This document shows positions 1-7,474 of a stretch of 17,527 nucleotides of DNA, one piece after another. Source of the stretch: JBCBEX01 sp038528235 (GTDB lineage: Bacteria; Bacteroidota; Rhodothermia; Rhodothermales; Rubricoccaceae); NCBI GenBank assembly GCA_038528235.1, contig JBCBEX010000085.1, positions 1 through 17,527 of the forward strand, read 5' to 3'. A program made the position numbers and the translations under genes. The notes beneath the pieces are model-generated. The model was not told where the DNA came from, ran no database searches, and saw only the letters and a program-made list of their open reading frames with translations. Within the stretch, counting starts at the first letter, position 1. Each line of letters opens with the position of its first letter.

Positions 1-1115
1 GGCGTCGGCGGTCGGCGACTTCGGGCCAGCGGTAGCAGAATCGTGTCGATGACCTGCGCGTCCTGCAGCACGATGAGGATGCCCCGAGCGAGGCCGATGA
101 TGAGCGCGGTCGCCACGAGGTCGCGGGCGCCTTCCTGGAAGGCCTTCGCCGTCCCATTCCCACCGAGCCCGCCGACGAGCCCCATCACGATGCCAAGGGC
201 GACAAAGAGCGCCGCGATTTCGTTGATATACCAGCCGAACTCCAGGACACCGTAGACGAGCACCCCGAGCCCGACAATGAACACCAGAAGCACGTTGCGC
301 TGCTGTGGGGTGAGTGCGGCATCCGCTGTCGAATCGCCGAGCCCTTCCTCAGCGCGCTTTATCTGATCCAGCGCATAGGTTGGGCTACGAGTCGGGTCAC
401 GTTTGACACGAGCCGCGTGCCACATCACGAAGGCCGTTGCTACCGTGGTCGTACACACCCAAAGGCCGATGCGAAACGGCACGCCGGAGAAAAGCGGCAC
501 CTCGGCGATGCCCTGCGCGACGCCCACGGTGAACGGGTTGAGGAACGCACCTGCAAACCCGGCTCCGCTGCCGATGAACGGGATCGCCACGCCGGTGATG
601 CTGTCGTACCCCAGCGCGAGGGCCAGCGGCACGAAAATGAGCACGAAGGGGATCGTCTCCTCCGCCATCCCGAACGTCGCGCCACCGAGTGAGAACAAGG
701 CCATGAAAAGAGGAACGAGCGCTAACTGGACCGCTCGCGACTGCTCCGCCGCCCCCACAAGCCTTCGGAGTGCCGCGTCCACGGCCCCCGTCTGTTGCAG
801 CACGGCAAACGCCCCACCCACGAGCAGAACGAACGCGATGATCGGTACGGCATCGGGGTCGGTGATGCCCAGAATCGGCGCCAAGAGGATGATCCCCAGT
901 GTGCCGCCAAGCCGTCCGAGCCAGCCTTCATCGTCGCGCTCCAGGTAGTCGAAGGAGCCAGGCACGACGACCTCGCGCTCCCCAGCCCCTTCCACCTCCA
1001 TCATCGTCTTCTCAAACGCGCCCGGCGGGATGAACCACGTAGCCACCGCCGCGAGCACAATGATCGAGAAGATGATGAGCATCGTGTCCGGAGCACGGAA
1101 ACGGGGCTGGGCCAT
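1..1115 (-). CDS. YfcC-family membrane transporter, partial (C-terminus beyond the left edge)
   Basis: Reading leftwards from the ATG at 1115 there is an open frame of about 371 codons with no stop before the window edge. The product starts MAQPRFRAPDTMLIIFSIIV and is rich in hydrophobic helices. It matches my recollection of the E. coli YfcC family (DcuC/ArsB-like ion transporter superfamily): an N-terminal 'PDT..IIF' helix ending in a W-(F/V)-(I/V)-P motif, a 'FSLGGATFGMAEE' segment, then 'LGYDSITGVAIPFIGSGAGF' and 'NPFTVGVAQGIAEVPLFSG'. Such proteins are inner-membrane carriers, often annotated as C4-dicarboxylate or basic amino acid transporters, but the substrate is not established and I cannot assign one. 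The gene is divergent from the TPR gene, with 133 bases between the starts. No clear Shine-Dalgarno sequence precedes the ATG. The last few visible residues (LARSRRPPT) look less hydrophobic than expected; a frame error there cannot be judged from so few bases. Confidence 0.85.
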   Translation of the reverse strand, partial: MAQPRFRAPDTMLIIFSIIVLAAVATWFIPPGAFEKTMMEVEGAGEREVVVPGSFDYLERDDEGWLGRLGGTLGIILLAPILGITDPDAVPIIAFVLLVGGAFAVLQQTGAVDAALRRLVGAAEQSRAVQLALVPLFMALFSLGGATFGMAEETIPFVLIFVPLALALGYDSITGVAIPFIGSGAGFAGAFLNPFTVGVAQGIAEVPLFSGVPFRIGLWVCTTTVATAFVMWHAARVKRDPTRSPTYALDQIKRAEEGLGDSTADAALTPQQRNVLLVFIVGLGVLVYGVLEFGWYINEIAALFVALGIVMGLVGGLGGNGTAKAFQEGARDLVATALIIGLARGILIVLQDAQVIDTILLPLARSRRPPT

Positions 1116-1248
1116 GGCGATTTCAGGTAGCGATCTTGTGGGTGGTGATCCTCGTCGGATCGGGCGAAAATACCGCGCGGGCCGCACAACTCCGTGTCGC
1201 CGTCCGTTGTACTGCTACCCTCGCCCGTGTGCCATCCTCCTGCCTCGC

Positions 1249-2628
1249 ATGCGTTTCCCTCTCGCTACCGTACTCTGTGCCTGCGCAGCCATCTCAGTTG
1301 CGGTCCCCCAGGCGTCTGCACAAGAGACTGCGTCAGAAGGAACGGCGTCACCCGTGAGTGGACAGGATCTCGTGGCGCAAGGCCTGTTCGTGCGCGGCCT
1401 GACGCAGGCTCGACTGAGCAACTTCGAGGGCGCACTCGAAGCCTATGCGACGGCGCTGGACTTGGTTGGCCCGGATGCGACGATCCTGCTAGCCATGGCC
1501 GAGGCCTACCAAGCACTCGACCAGCCTGACGACGCCCTCTTCTTCGCCCAGCAGGCCGCGCGCGCCGACGAAAGCGCTCTCGCCCCGCTCCTCCTCATCG
1601 CCAACCTGCTCCGCGCAGCCGAGCGTCCTGGAGAGGCCTTGGCAGCGTACGAACGCGCCCTCGAACGCGACTCTGACGCGGACGAGGCCCGTGCTGCCCA
1701 AGCCAACCTCCTGGAATTGCTAGGCCGTCACGACGAGGCAATCCAGGCGCAGCGCGCTCGCCTTGCCACCGTACCTGACCCCCGTCCCGTCCGGCGTCAG
1801 CTCATTCGGCTCTATGACAAAACGAGCCAGACCGACGCTGCCATCGCCGAAGTAGAAGCGCTCCTGAACGAGGATCCGTATGCCTACCCCGTCCGGCTCG
1901 ATCTCGCGCGTCGCTATCTCGACGCCGAGCGAACGGACGACGCGCAGGTCGTCCTCGACGCGCTGCGCTCCGACTACCCGCACGACGCACAGGTGGCGGT
2001 GCTCCTCGCCCGAGCGATGCAAGACGCCGACGCTGAAGGCGCGACGGCGCTGCTCGCCGACCTGGGAGCGTCGGAGGACCCCGACGCACTGTTCGGACAG
2101 GCCGCCGCGTTGTTCAACCGTGCGGAGAACGACCCTGCTGTTCGCCCCGAGGCGATGGCGGCGCTGGACCGGCTACTTGCGCTGGAAACGAGACCCGACG
2201 CGCTTCGGATGCTTGGCCTCCTGCACCGGGCACAGGGCGACGCTGGCGAGGCTGCACGCCTGCTGGCCCGAGCCGTTCAGGCACAGCCACGCCGCCTGGA
2301 TTGGTGGGCGGAGACAATCCAGACCGCTCTGCTCGCACGAGACACCGCGCTTGCTGAGCGCCTCTCCGATGAGGCTCTCCTGCTCTTTCCCGGCCAGCCG
2401 ACGTTGGTGGACGTTGCCAGCGTTGCCTATCTCGCAGCCGACCGCCCCCGTGACGCCGCGTACGCCCTGCGCACCCTCGACGTCCCCTCGGCCGCGCAAC
2501 TCGAACGCCTCGGCGATGCGGAGAGCGCCCTCGGGAACGGCGAGGCCGCTCGAAGCGCCTGGGAACAAGCGCTCGACCTCGATCCCAGCAACCCCGCTCT
2601 TCGAGAGAAGCTGGAGCGCGCGCCCTGA
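1249..2628 (+). CDS. Secreted tetratricopeptide-repeat protein
   Basis: The 459-residue product begins with a clear signal peptide (MRFPLATVLCACAAISVAVP, likely cleaved after the ASA at 22-24). The rest is alanine- and leucine-rich helical repeats of TPR type from about residue 40 to the end. Well-formed units include 'GALEAYATALDLVGPDATILL' near 61-81 (read here with its neighbours), 'GEALAAYERALERDSDADEA' at 128-147 and 'AARSAWEQALDLDPSNPALR' at 433-452. TPR arrays are protein-binding scaffolds, so a periplasmic or outer-membrane-associated scaffold is likely. An in-frame extension back to 1030 exists, but it would overlap the divergent transporter gene and bury the signal peptide, so the ATG at 1249 is preferred. 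The order TPR protein, DUF4292 lipoprotein, EnvC-like protein is, from memory, a recurring arrangement in Bacteroidota. The gene downstream starts 78 bases after the stop, so co-transcription is plausible. Confidence 0.9.
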   Translation: MRFPLATVLCACAAISVAVPQASAQETASEGTASPVSGQDLVAQGLFVRGLTQARLSNFEGALEAYATALDLVGPDATILLAMAEAYQALDQPDDALFFAQQAARADESALAPLLLIANLLRAAERPGEALAAYERALERDSDADEARAAQANLLELLGRHDEAIQAQRARLATVPDPRPVRRQLIRLYDKTSQTDAAIAEVEALLNEDPYAYPVRLDLARRYLDAERTDDAQVVLDALRSDYPHDAQVAVLLARAMQDADAEGATALLADLGASEDPDALFGQAAALFNRAENDPAVRPEAMAALDRLLALETRPDALRMLGLLHRAQGDAGEAARLLARAVQAQPRRLDWWAETIQTALLARDTALAERLSDEALLLFPGQPTLVDVASVAYLAADRPRDAAYALRTLDVPSAAQLERLGDAESALGNGEAARSAWEQALDLDPSNPALREKLERAP

Positions 2629-2706
2629 GCGCCGCGCTGCACGTTTGTGACGAGGCGAACGCCACCGTCGGCTTCGTGCTAGCTTACCCCATCTCTGCCA
2701 CGCCTT

Positions 2707-3522
2707 ATGCACCACATGCGCCACGTCCGACTGGGATCTTGTCTGCTCTTGACGGGCGTGCTCATGGCAGCCGCCGGATGCCGGACGAGCCAGCTCGTGA
2801 GCGACGCGCCGGATGCTGAACTCCCGGACGCCTTCCCCAACCACCCAGCCGCCGCCATCGTCGAAGCCGTGCGTCTGGAAGCGCAGCCGCTTCGGACGTT
2901 CGAGAGCCAGAGTCGCATCAAGGTCGAGCGCCCAGGACAACGCGCGACGCTCTCAGCTCGCCTGCGGCAGTCTGCCGACTCGCTGTTTGGCTCGCTGTCC
3001 GGCCCCTTCGGCATCCGCGTGGGCGAGGGCCTCGTCACGCCTGACTCGTTCTACGTCGCCTACACCTTCGGCGGGACGTACTACACGGGGCCGCTCGACG
3101 CCGCTTCCCGGTTCGTCCCGCTTCCGCCGTCGAGCCGCGATCTATTCGCGAGCCTGACGGGCACGGTCACCCCGCAAGCCGAAGCTGATTGGACCGTGGC
3201 CAGCGACAGTGCGCACTACCTCCTCGCCACGACGCTCGCGACGCCGAGTGGCCCCGTCGAGCAGCGCCTCCGCGTGGACCCGGCCCTCTGGCGCGTCGTC
3301 GAGGCCGTTGACTACGGTCCGGCTGGGGAGATCCTCAGCATCCGCACCTTCTCGTCCTTCGACCAGATCGATGGCATCGTCGTGCCGCGCCGGGTGATGA
3401 TCCAGGCGCCGAGCGAGGAGGCGACGGTCATCTTCGAGCACGTCAAGCTGACCGTCAATCCACCCGCGCTCACGTTTCCGAGCCCACGTCCACAGGGGAT
3501 GGACGTGGAACGCGTGGAATGA
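2707..3522 (+). CDS. DUF4292-family lipoprotein
   Basis: The 271-residue product has a lipoprotein signal: a basic start, a hydrophobic stretch (about 11-22) and a lipobox AAAGC with the lipidated cysteine at C25. The mature part matches the Bacteroidota DUF4292 family in size, position and style: an early segment about a sum or average term (AAAIVEAVRLEAQPLRTFES), beta-rich repeats such as 'LFGSLSGPFGIRVGEGLVTPDSFYV' split over 93-117, and a late 'VVEAVDYGPAGEI' plus 'IDGIVVPRRVMI' segment. The fold is thought to resemble LolA/LolB-type lipid-carrier barrels; a role in outer-membrane lipoprotein or lipid handling is an inference from that likeness. It lies between a TPR gene and an EnvC-like gene, which strengthens the call. 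A second ATG at 2716 could be the true start and would leave the lipobox intact. There is no convincing ribosome binding site to decide. Confidence 0.85.
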   Translation: MHHMRHVRLGSCLLLTGVLMAAAGCRTSQLVSDAPDAELPDAFPNHPAAAIVEAVRLEAQPLRTFESQSRIKVERPGQRATLSARLRQSADSLFGSLSGPFGIRVGEGLVTPDSFYVAYTFGGTYYTGPLDAASRFVPLPPSSRDLFASLTGTVTPQAEADWTVASDSAHYLLATTLATPSGPVEQRLRVDPALWRVVEAVDYGPAGEILSIRTFSSFDQIDGIVVPRRVMIQAPSEEATVIFEHVKLTVNPPALTFPSPRPQGMDVERVE

Positions 3523-3594
3523 TGCTTGCCCCAGCACATGATCGGTCGCCTCCCTCCTGCTGACCGTTCGCTCTCGCCGCACACCTCACCTCTC

Positions 3595-4806
3595 ATGCTG
3601 TCCGCCTCACCGTTGCGCCTGATCGTACTCGGGTCGCTCGTTGCGCTGGCTCCGCTCAGTTGGGCGCAGAGCACGCTCTCCGAACGCATCCAGTCTCAAA
3701 ACGCCCTCCGCGATCTGGAGAGCGAAATCGAGGAATTCTCTGCCCGCATCGATGCCACGCGCGCCGATGAGCAATCGGCCATGGCGACGCTGCGCGAACT
3801 CGACGCCGAGTTGGCGTTGCGGGAGGACCTGATCGCGTCATATCGAGGCCGTCTTCGCCTGCTGAACGCCCGTGCCGACTCGCTCCAGCGCGGTGTAGAC
3901 GCACTAGAGGCTGAAATCGAGTCGCTGCGTGAATCGTATGCGACGCGGGCCCGATCTGCCTACAAGCGCAGCCGCCTGTCCGACCTCGCGCTGATCCTCT
4001 CGGCGCAGTCCGTGACCCAGGCGCTTGTGCGGGCGCGTTACCTCCGCCGCTTCACGGAGGACCGGCAGCGCCAGATGGACCGCGTTCGCGAGCGCACCGC
4101 CGCGCTCGAAGCGCAGCGCGTCGAGTTGGTTGCCGCCAAAGGAGACGTACAGGGACTCATCGCGCGTGAGCGCAGCGAGCAGGCCGAGATCGCCTCCCGA
4201 AAGGATGAGCGGACGGCCCTTGTCACGCAACTCTCGGGGCAGCGGGCGGCGCTCGAAGCGGAGATCCGCCAGCGCGAAGCCGATGCCACGGAACTGCGCA
4301 CGCGCATCAGCGCCCTCATTCAGACAGAACGGAGTGAAGCCCTCAACCCAGCCGATACGCGCTCCGAGGCAGAAATTGCCCGGGCCGCTCGGCTCTCAGG
4401 CTCGTTCCGCGATAACCGGGGCCGTCTGCCTTGGCCCGCCCTCGGCACGCTGGTGGGACGCTACGGCCAGCGCACCAACCCGGTCACCAACACCATCACG
4501 ACCGCCCCCGGCATCGACATCAGCACGGCGGCGGGGGCCGAGGTGCGCTCGGTGTTCGACGGCGTTGTCGCGCGCGCCTCGCGGATGCCGTCGTTTGGGA
4601 GCTACCTCATTATCGAGCACGGCGACGTGAAGACGGTCTACGGCAACCTCTCGCTCGTGAGCGTGGCCCCCGGCGACCGCGTGCGTAGCGGCCAGGTCAT
4701 CGGCCGCGCGGGCACGGCCACCACGCCACGGGGCGCTGGGGTGTTCTTCGCGCTCTACGACGGCAACGACGAGCAAGACCCGCTCCCCTGGCTCCGCCCG
4801 CGCTAA
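3595..4806 (+). CDS. EnvC-like murein hydrolase activator (degenerate LytM/M23 domain)
   Basis: The 403-residue product has a signal peptide (hydrophobic core about 8-20, likely cut after SWA at 22-24), a long charged coiled coil from about 26 to 248, and a C-terminal LytM/M23 domain from about 280 to 402. This is the layout of EnvC, which activates cell-wall amidases during division rather than cutting peptidoglycan itself. The zinc-site residues are largely lost. Where active M23 enzymes have HxxxD, this protein has A304 with D308 retained (APGIDIS). The 'YAHL' histidine is N351 (YGNL), and the 'HF' histidine near the end is F384. The domain otherwise aligns well with EnvC, including 'GYGQ'-like, 'IIEHGD', 'YGNLSLVSV' and the terminal 'PWLRPR'. 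An in-frame TTG at 3526 would add 23 residues before the signal peptide, so the ATG at 3595 is chosen. It follows the DUF4292 gene by 72 bases. Confidence 0.88.
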   Translation: MLSASPLRLIVLGSLVALAPLSWAQSTLSERIQSQNALRDLESEIEEFSARIDATRADEQSAMATLRELDAELALREDLIASYRGRLRLLNARADSLQRGVDALEAEIESLRESYATRARSAYKRSRLSDLALILSAQSVTQALVRARYLRRFTEDRQRQMDRVRERTAALEAQRVELVAAKGDVQGLIARERSEQAEIASRKDERTALVTQLSGQRAALEAEIRQREADATELRTRISALIQTERSEALNPADTRSEAEIARAARLSGSFRDNRGRLPWPALGTLVGRYGQRTNPVTNTITTAPGIDISTAAGAEVRSVFDGVVARASRMPSFGSYLIIEHGDVKTVYGNLSLVSVAPGDRVRSGQVIGRAGTATTPRGAGVFFALYDGNDEQDPLPWLRPR

Positions 4807-4891
4807 GATCTTCGAAACAGGGCGCTAGCGAAATCGACTAGGTTGACGGGCGGTCCTGCTGTTCGTTCCTTTCTGGGACTGCCCCGCTCGC

Positions 4892-5533
4892 ATGCCATTT
4901 CCCCTCGATCTCTGGATCATCCATCCAATTTCAGGAGCCTGCGTCGCATTTGAACGCCGTTTCGCAGGCTTGCCGAGTGTGCGGATTCTACAGCAACGAT
5001 ACGAGCACCTTGCTCCCCACGACTGCTTTGTGACGGCGGGCAATGCGTTTGGGATCATGACGGCAGGCATCGATGCTGCTGTGATCGAGAAGCATGGACA
5101 TGGACTGATGGAGCGCATTCAAGCTCGCATCCTGAACGACTACCTCGGCGATCAGCCCGTCGGAACATGCTTCATCGAGCCTACTGGGACCGTAGGCTTT
5201 CCGTTCGTCGCCCACGCACCAACGATGCGGATGCCTGGTGACATCACCGGCACGGATGCCGTGTACCGGGCTACCTGGTCGGCGCTTCTTGCAGTCTATC
5301 ATCACAATGCTGCCTATCGGCGTCAGGCGCACGATTTAGGCGAGATCACCTCCGTTGCGTTTCCCGCGATGGGCTGTGGCTTCGGCGGCATGGACTTCGA
5401 CGAGGCCGCACGGCAGATGGCAGCAGCGTACCGCTTTTACGTCAATCCCCCGCACCGTCTCGACTGGGACGCGGCCATCGACCGCCACAAAGCCGTCGTC
5501 TTTGACGGAGGCAAGCGAATGGTACGCTCGTGA
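4892..5533 (+). CDS. Stand-alone macro-domain (ADP-ribose-binding) protein
   Basis: The 213-residue product has no signal peptide and should be cytoplasmic. It fits the macro-domain fold. The ligand-loop segment is 'VTAGNAFGIMTAGIDAAVIE' at 47-66, corresponding to the 'SPANSFGFMDGGID' version of this loop that I recall from a family of about 200-residue bacterial macro proteins. A second shared segment is 'HAPTMRMP' (108-115), and the phosphate-binding loop is 'VAFPAMGCGFGGMDFDEAAR' at 155-174. Macro domains bind ADP-ribose or related nucleotides, and some remove ADP-ribose from proteins or nucleic acids; which activity applies here cannot be seen. The gene stands alone, 85 bases after the EnvC-like gene and only 20 bases from the converging amylase gene. 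Its base composition is lower than its neighbours: 103 G/C of 180 in 4981-5160 by hand count, against 48 of 60 in both 4681-4740 and 5881-5940. This suggests later acquisition. Confidence 0.82.
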   Translation: MPFPLDLWIIHPISGACVAFERRFAGLPSVRILQQRYEHLAPHDCFVTAGNAFGIMTAGIDAAVIEKHGHGLMERIQARILNDYLGDQPVGTCFIEPTGTVGFPFVAHAPTMRMPGDITGTDAVYRATWSALLAVYHHNAAYRRQAHDLGEITSVAFPAMGCGFGGMDFDEAARQMAAAYRFYVNPPHRLDWDAAIDRHKAVVFDGGKRMVRS

Positions 5534-5553
5534 TTGCTCTTGCCTAGACGGGC

Positions 5554-7416
5554 TTAACGACCCAATTCCAGTACGAGTGTCGTTCGGGCGGGGAGCGTGA
5601 CCGATTCACCATCTAGCTCGTAGGAGTCGCCGGACACGACATCGCGGCCTGAGGTGACGCCCTGGAGCCGCTCCGAAAAACGGGCGAGGCCCAGATCGTA
5701 GGGCTCGTCGTTGCGGTTGACGACTACCATCACCGCATCGCCGTTCGGCTCATCTTCCCAGCGGAAGTAGACGTAGGTGTCGTTGCGCGGGACAAACTGC
5801 GTGAGCCGACCATTGTGCACCACGGCAGCGGTCTTCCGCCATTGCGCCAGCGCTCGGAAGTGCTCGACGGTCAGCGCCTCCTCGGGCGTACGGCCCGCCG
5901 CCTCGAACACGCTGCGGTCGTCGTCGGGCCAGCCGCCGGGCATCGTCTGACGCCGCACGCCGTGGCCGAGCGCCTCGTCGCCATCGTTCTCGAAGGCGAG
6001 CTCGGTGCCGTAGTAGACCTGTGGGATACCGCGCGTCGTCAAAAGCACCGCGAGCGCCATGCGGACGGCTGCGGCATCGCCGCCCACCTGCGTGCGGTAG
6101 CGCGGAACGTCGTGGTTGTCGAGAAACGTGACGAGGTCGTTGGGGTGGTCGTAGAGGTAGTCCTGCGACAGTTGGATGTACAGCTCGAAGAGGCTGCTGT
6201 GGCCTTGGAAACCGCGAACGAGGGCGTAGTGCACCTGGAAGTCGGTCACGCTACGTAGGCGCGCATCGTAGCCGTCAGTATGGCCCTCGAAGCCCGTCTG
6301 CCAGTAGGCTTGGTGCGCCGTCCGCTGCAGCCACGCCTCGCCGACGATGTTGAACGTGGGAAACTCGGCCATGACATAGTCCACCCAGCGCGCCATGTAG
6401 GCCTTGTCGGGATAGACATAGGTATCCATCCGGATGCCGTCGATACCGGAGTGCTCGATCCACCAGACAGTCTTCTGGAGCAGGTACTGCGCCAGCAACT
6501 CGTTCTTCTGGTTGAGGTCGGGCATCTCGCGGACGAACCAGCCGTTGAGCAGCTGATCACGGTCGCTATCGGACGCATACGGGTCGAGCGCCGCCGCGCC
6601 GACGTAGTTGGTCTGGCCGTACTCCTCCCAGCTGTTAAACCAGTCCGAGGTCGGCGGGTCGGCCATCCACCAGTGGCGGTCGCCGACGTGGTTGTGGATC
6701 ATGTCCATGATGACCTTCATCCCGCGCGCATGGCAGGCGTCGACCAGTTCGATGAACTCGTCGTTGGTCCCAAAGCGCGGGTCGATGGCGTACATGTCCG
6801 TGGCTGCGTAGCCGTGGTACGCCCCGTACTCGGGCGTCATGTCGTTCTCGAAGACGGGCGTGAACCAGATCGCCGTCAGGCCGAGGTCGTCGAGGTAGTC
6901 GAGGTTATCGATCACGCCGCGCATGTCGCCGCCCTGCCGCGCGTTTACATCGGTGCGGTCGACGCCTTCGAGGAGTCCCGGTATCGAGTCATTGGCGACA
7001 TCGCCGTTGGCGAAGCGGTCGGGCATCATGAGGTAGATCACGTCCTCGCTGTTGAAGCCCTGCGCGTAGGTGCCTGGCTGCCGCGTGCGCGGTCGCACTT
7101 CGTAGGCGTGGGTGAGAGCACCGTCGGGGTGATCGAAGCGAAACGTGAGCGTGCCCGGCTGCACGTCGGGCGCGAGATCGAGCGTCAGGAAGACGTAGTT
7201 CGGGCTTTCCACCGCGACCGTCTCGCGGAGCGTCACGCCGGGGTAGGCGTCGAGCGTCACGCGGGCCCCAGCGAGGTCGTCACCGTAGACAAGGACCTGC
7301 AACTCGGAGTGGACCATCCCCGCCCACCAGAACGCAGGTTCGACGCGCTCGATGGCAGGCTGGGCAAGAACGGGAAGCGCCAAAACAAGCGCGAAGGCAA
7401 GAAACAGACGTCGCAT
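5554..7416 (-). CDS. Secreted GH13 alpha-amylase / cyclomaltodextrinase-like enzyme
   Basis: The 620-residue product starts with a signal peptide (MRRLFLAFALVLALPVLA, cut near residue 18), so it acts in the periplasm or outside the cell. Residues about 20-108 look like the beta-sandwich N-domain of cyclomaltodextrinases, the catalytic barrel runs from about 120 to 510, and a small beta domain closes the protein. All four GH13 signature regions are present: DMIHNH at 238-243, GIRMDT at 327-332 with the nucleophile D331, VGEAW at 358-362 with the acid/base E360, and FLDNHD at 431-436 with the third acid D436. It should hydrolyse alpha-1,4 links in starch-like or cyclic glucans. The SusA/neopullulanase group is the closest by memory. 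No SusC/SusD pair, maltose regulator or sugar transporter lies beside it. The ABC permease gene lies 58 bases upstream on the same strand, but shared transcription is uncertain. Its stop converges closely on the macro-domain gene. Confidence 0.93.
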   Translation of the reverse strand: MRRLFLAFALVLALPVLAQPAIERVEPAFWWAGMVHSELQVLVYGDDLAGARVTLDAYPGVTLRETVAVESPNYVFLTLDLAPDVQPGTLTFRFDHPDGALTHAYEVRPRTRQPGTYAQGFNSEDVIYLMMPDRFANGDVANDSIPGLLEGVDRTDVNARQGGDMRGVIDNLDYLDDLGLTAIWFTPVFENDMTPEYGAYHGYAATDMYAIDPRFGTNDEFIELVDACHARGMKVIMDMIHNHVGDRHWWMADPPTSDWFNSWEEYGQTNYVGAAALDPYASDSDRDQLLNGWFVREMPDLNQKNELLAQYLLQKTVWWIEHSGIDGIRMDTYVYPDKAYMARWVDYVMAEFPTFNIVGEAWLQRTAHQAYWQTGFEGHTDGYDARLRSVTDFQVHYALVRGFQGHSSLFELYIQLSQDYLYDHPNDLVTFLDNHDVPRYRTQVGGDAAAVRMALAVLLTTRGIPQVYYGTELAFENDGDEALGHGVRRQTMPGGWPDDDRSVFEAAGRTPEEALTVEHFRALAQWRKTAAVVHNGRLTQFVPRNDTYVYFRWEDEPNGDAVMVVVNRNDEPYDLGLARFSERLQGVTSGRDVVSGDSYELDGESVTLPARTTLVLELGR

Positions 7417-7474
7417 CAGTCGGGGGAACGGGTGGAAGCAGCGCAGACGTGAAGTATACCGCTGCTGCTCCCTG

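Noticed and set aside
1..27. Possible frameshift near the left edge in the YfcC-like transporter
   Set aside because: The odd residues are too few and lie at the window boundary; the frame is open to the edge.
1147..1161. Inverted repeat GATCC-N5-GGATC in the divergent promoter region
   Set aside because: Five-base arms are expected by chance, and no second copy was found nearby.
1030..1248. N-terminal extension of the TPR protein
   Set aside because: It would overlap the divergent transporter gene and place the signal peptide internally.
2644..2687. Possible Bacteroidota promoter before the DUF4292 gene (TTTG at 2644 and TAGCTT at 2680)
   Set aside because: The gap of 32 bases between the boxes is too long compared with the roughly 20 expected, and the second box lacks the final TTTG match.
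2173..2940. 255-codon minus-strand frame across the TPR and DUF4292 genes
   Set aside because: It lies opposite two genes with recognisable signal peptides and domains and looks like a shadow frame.
7417..7474. Partial hairpin (GCAGCG with CGCTGC) between the permease and amylase genes
   Set aside because: The stem is short and imperfect with no T run, so a terminator cannot be supported.
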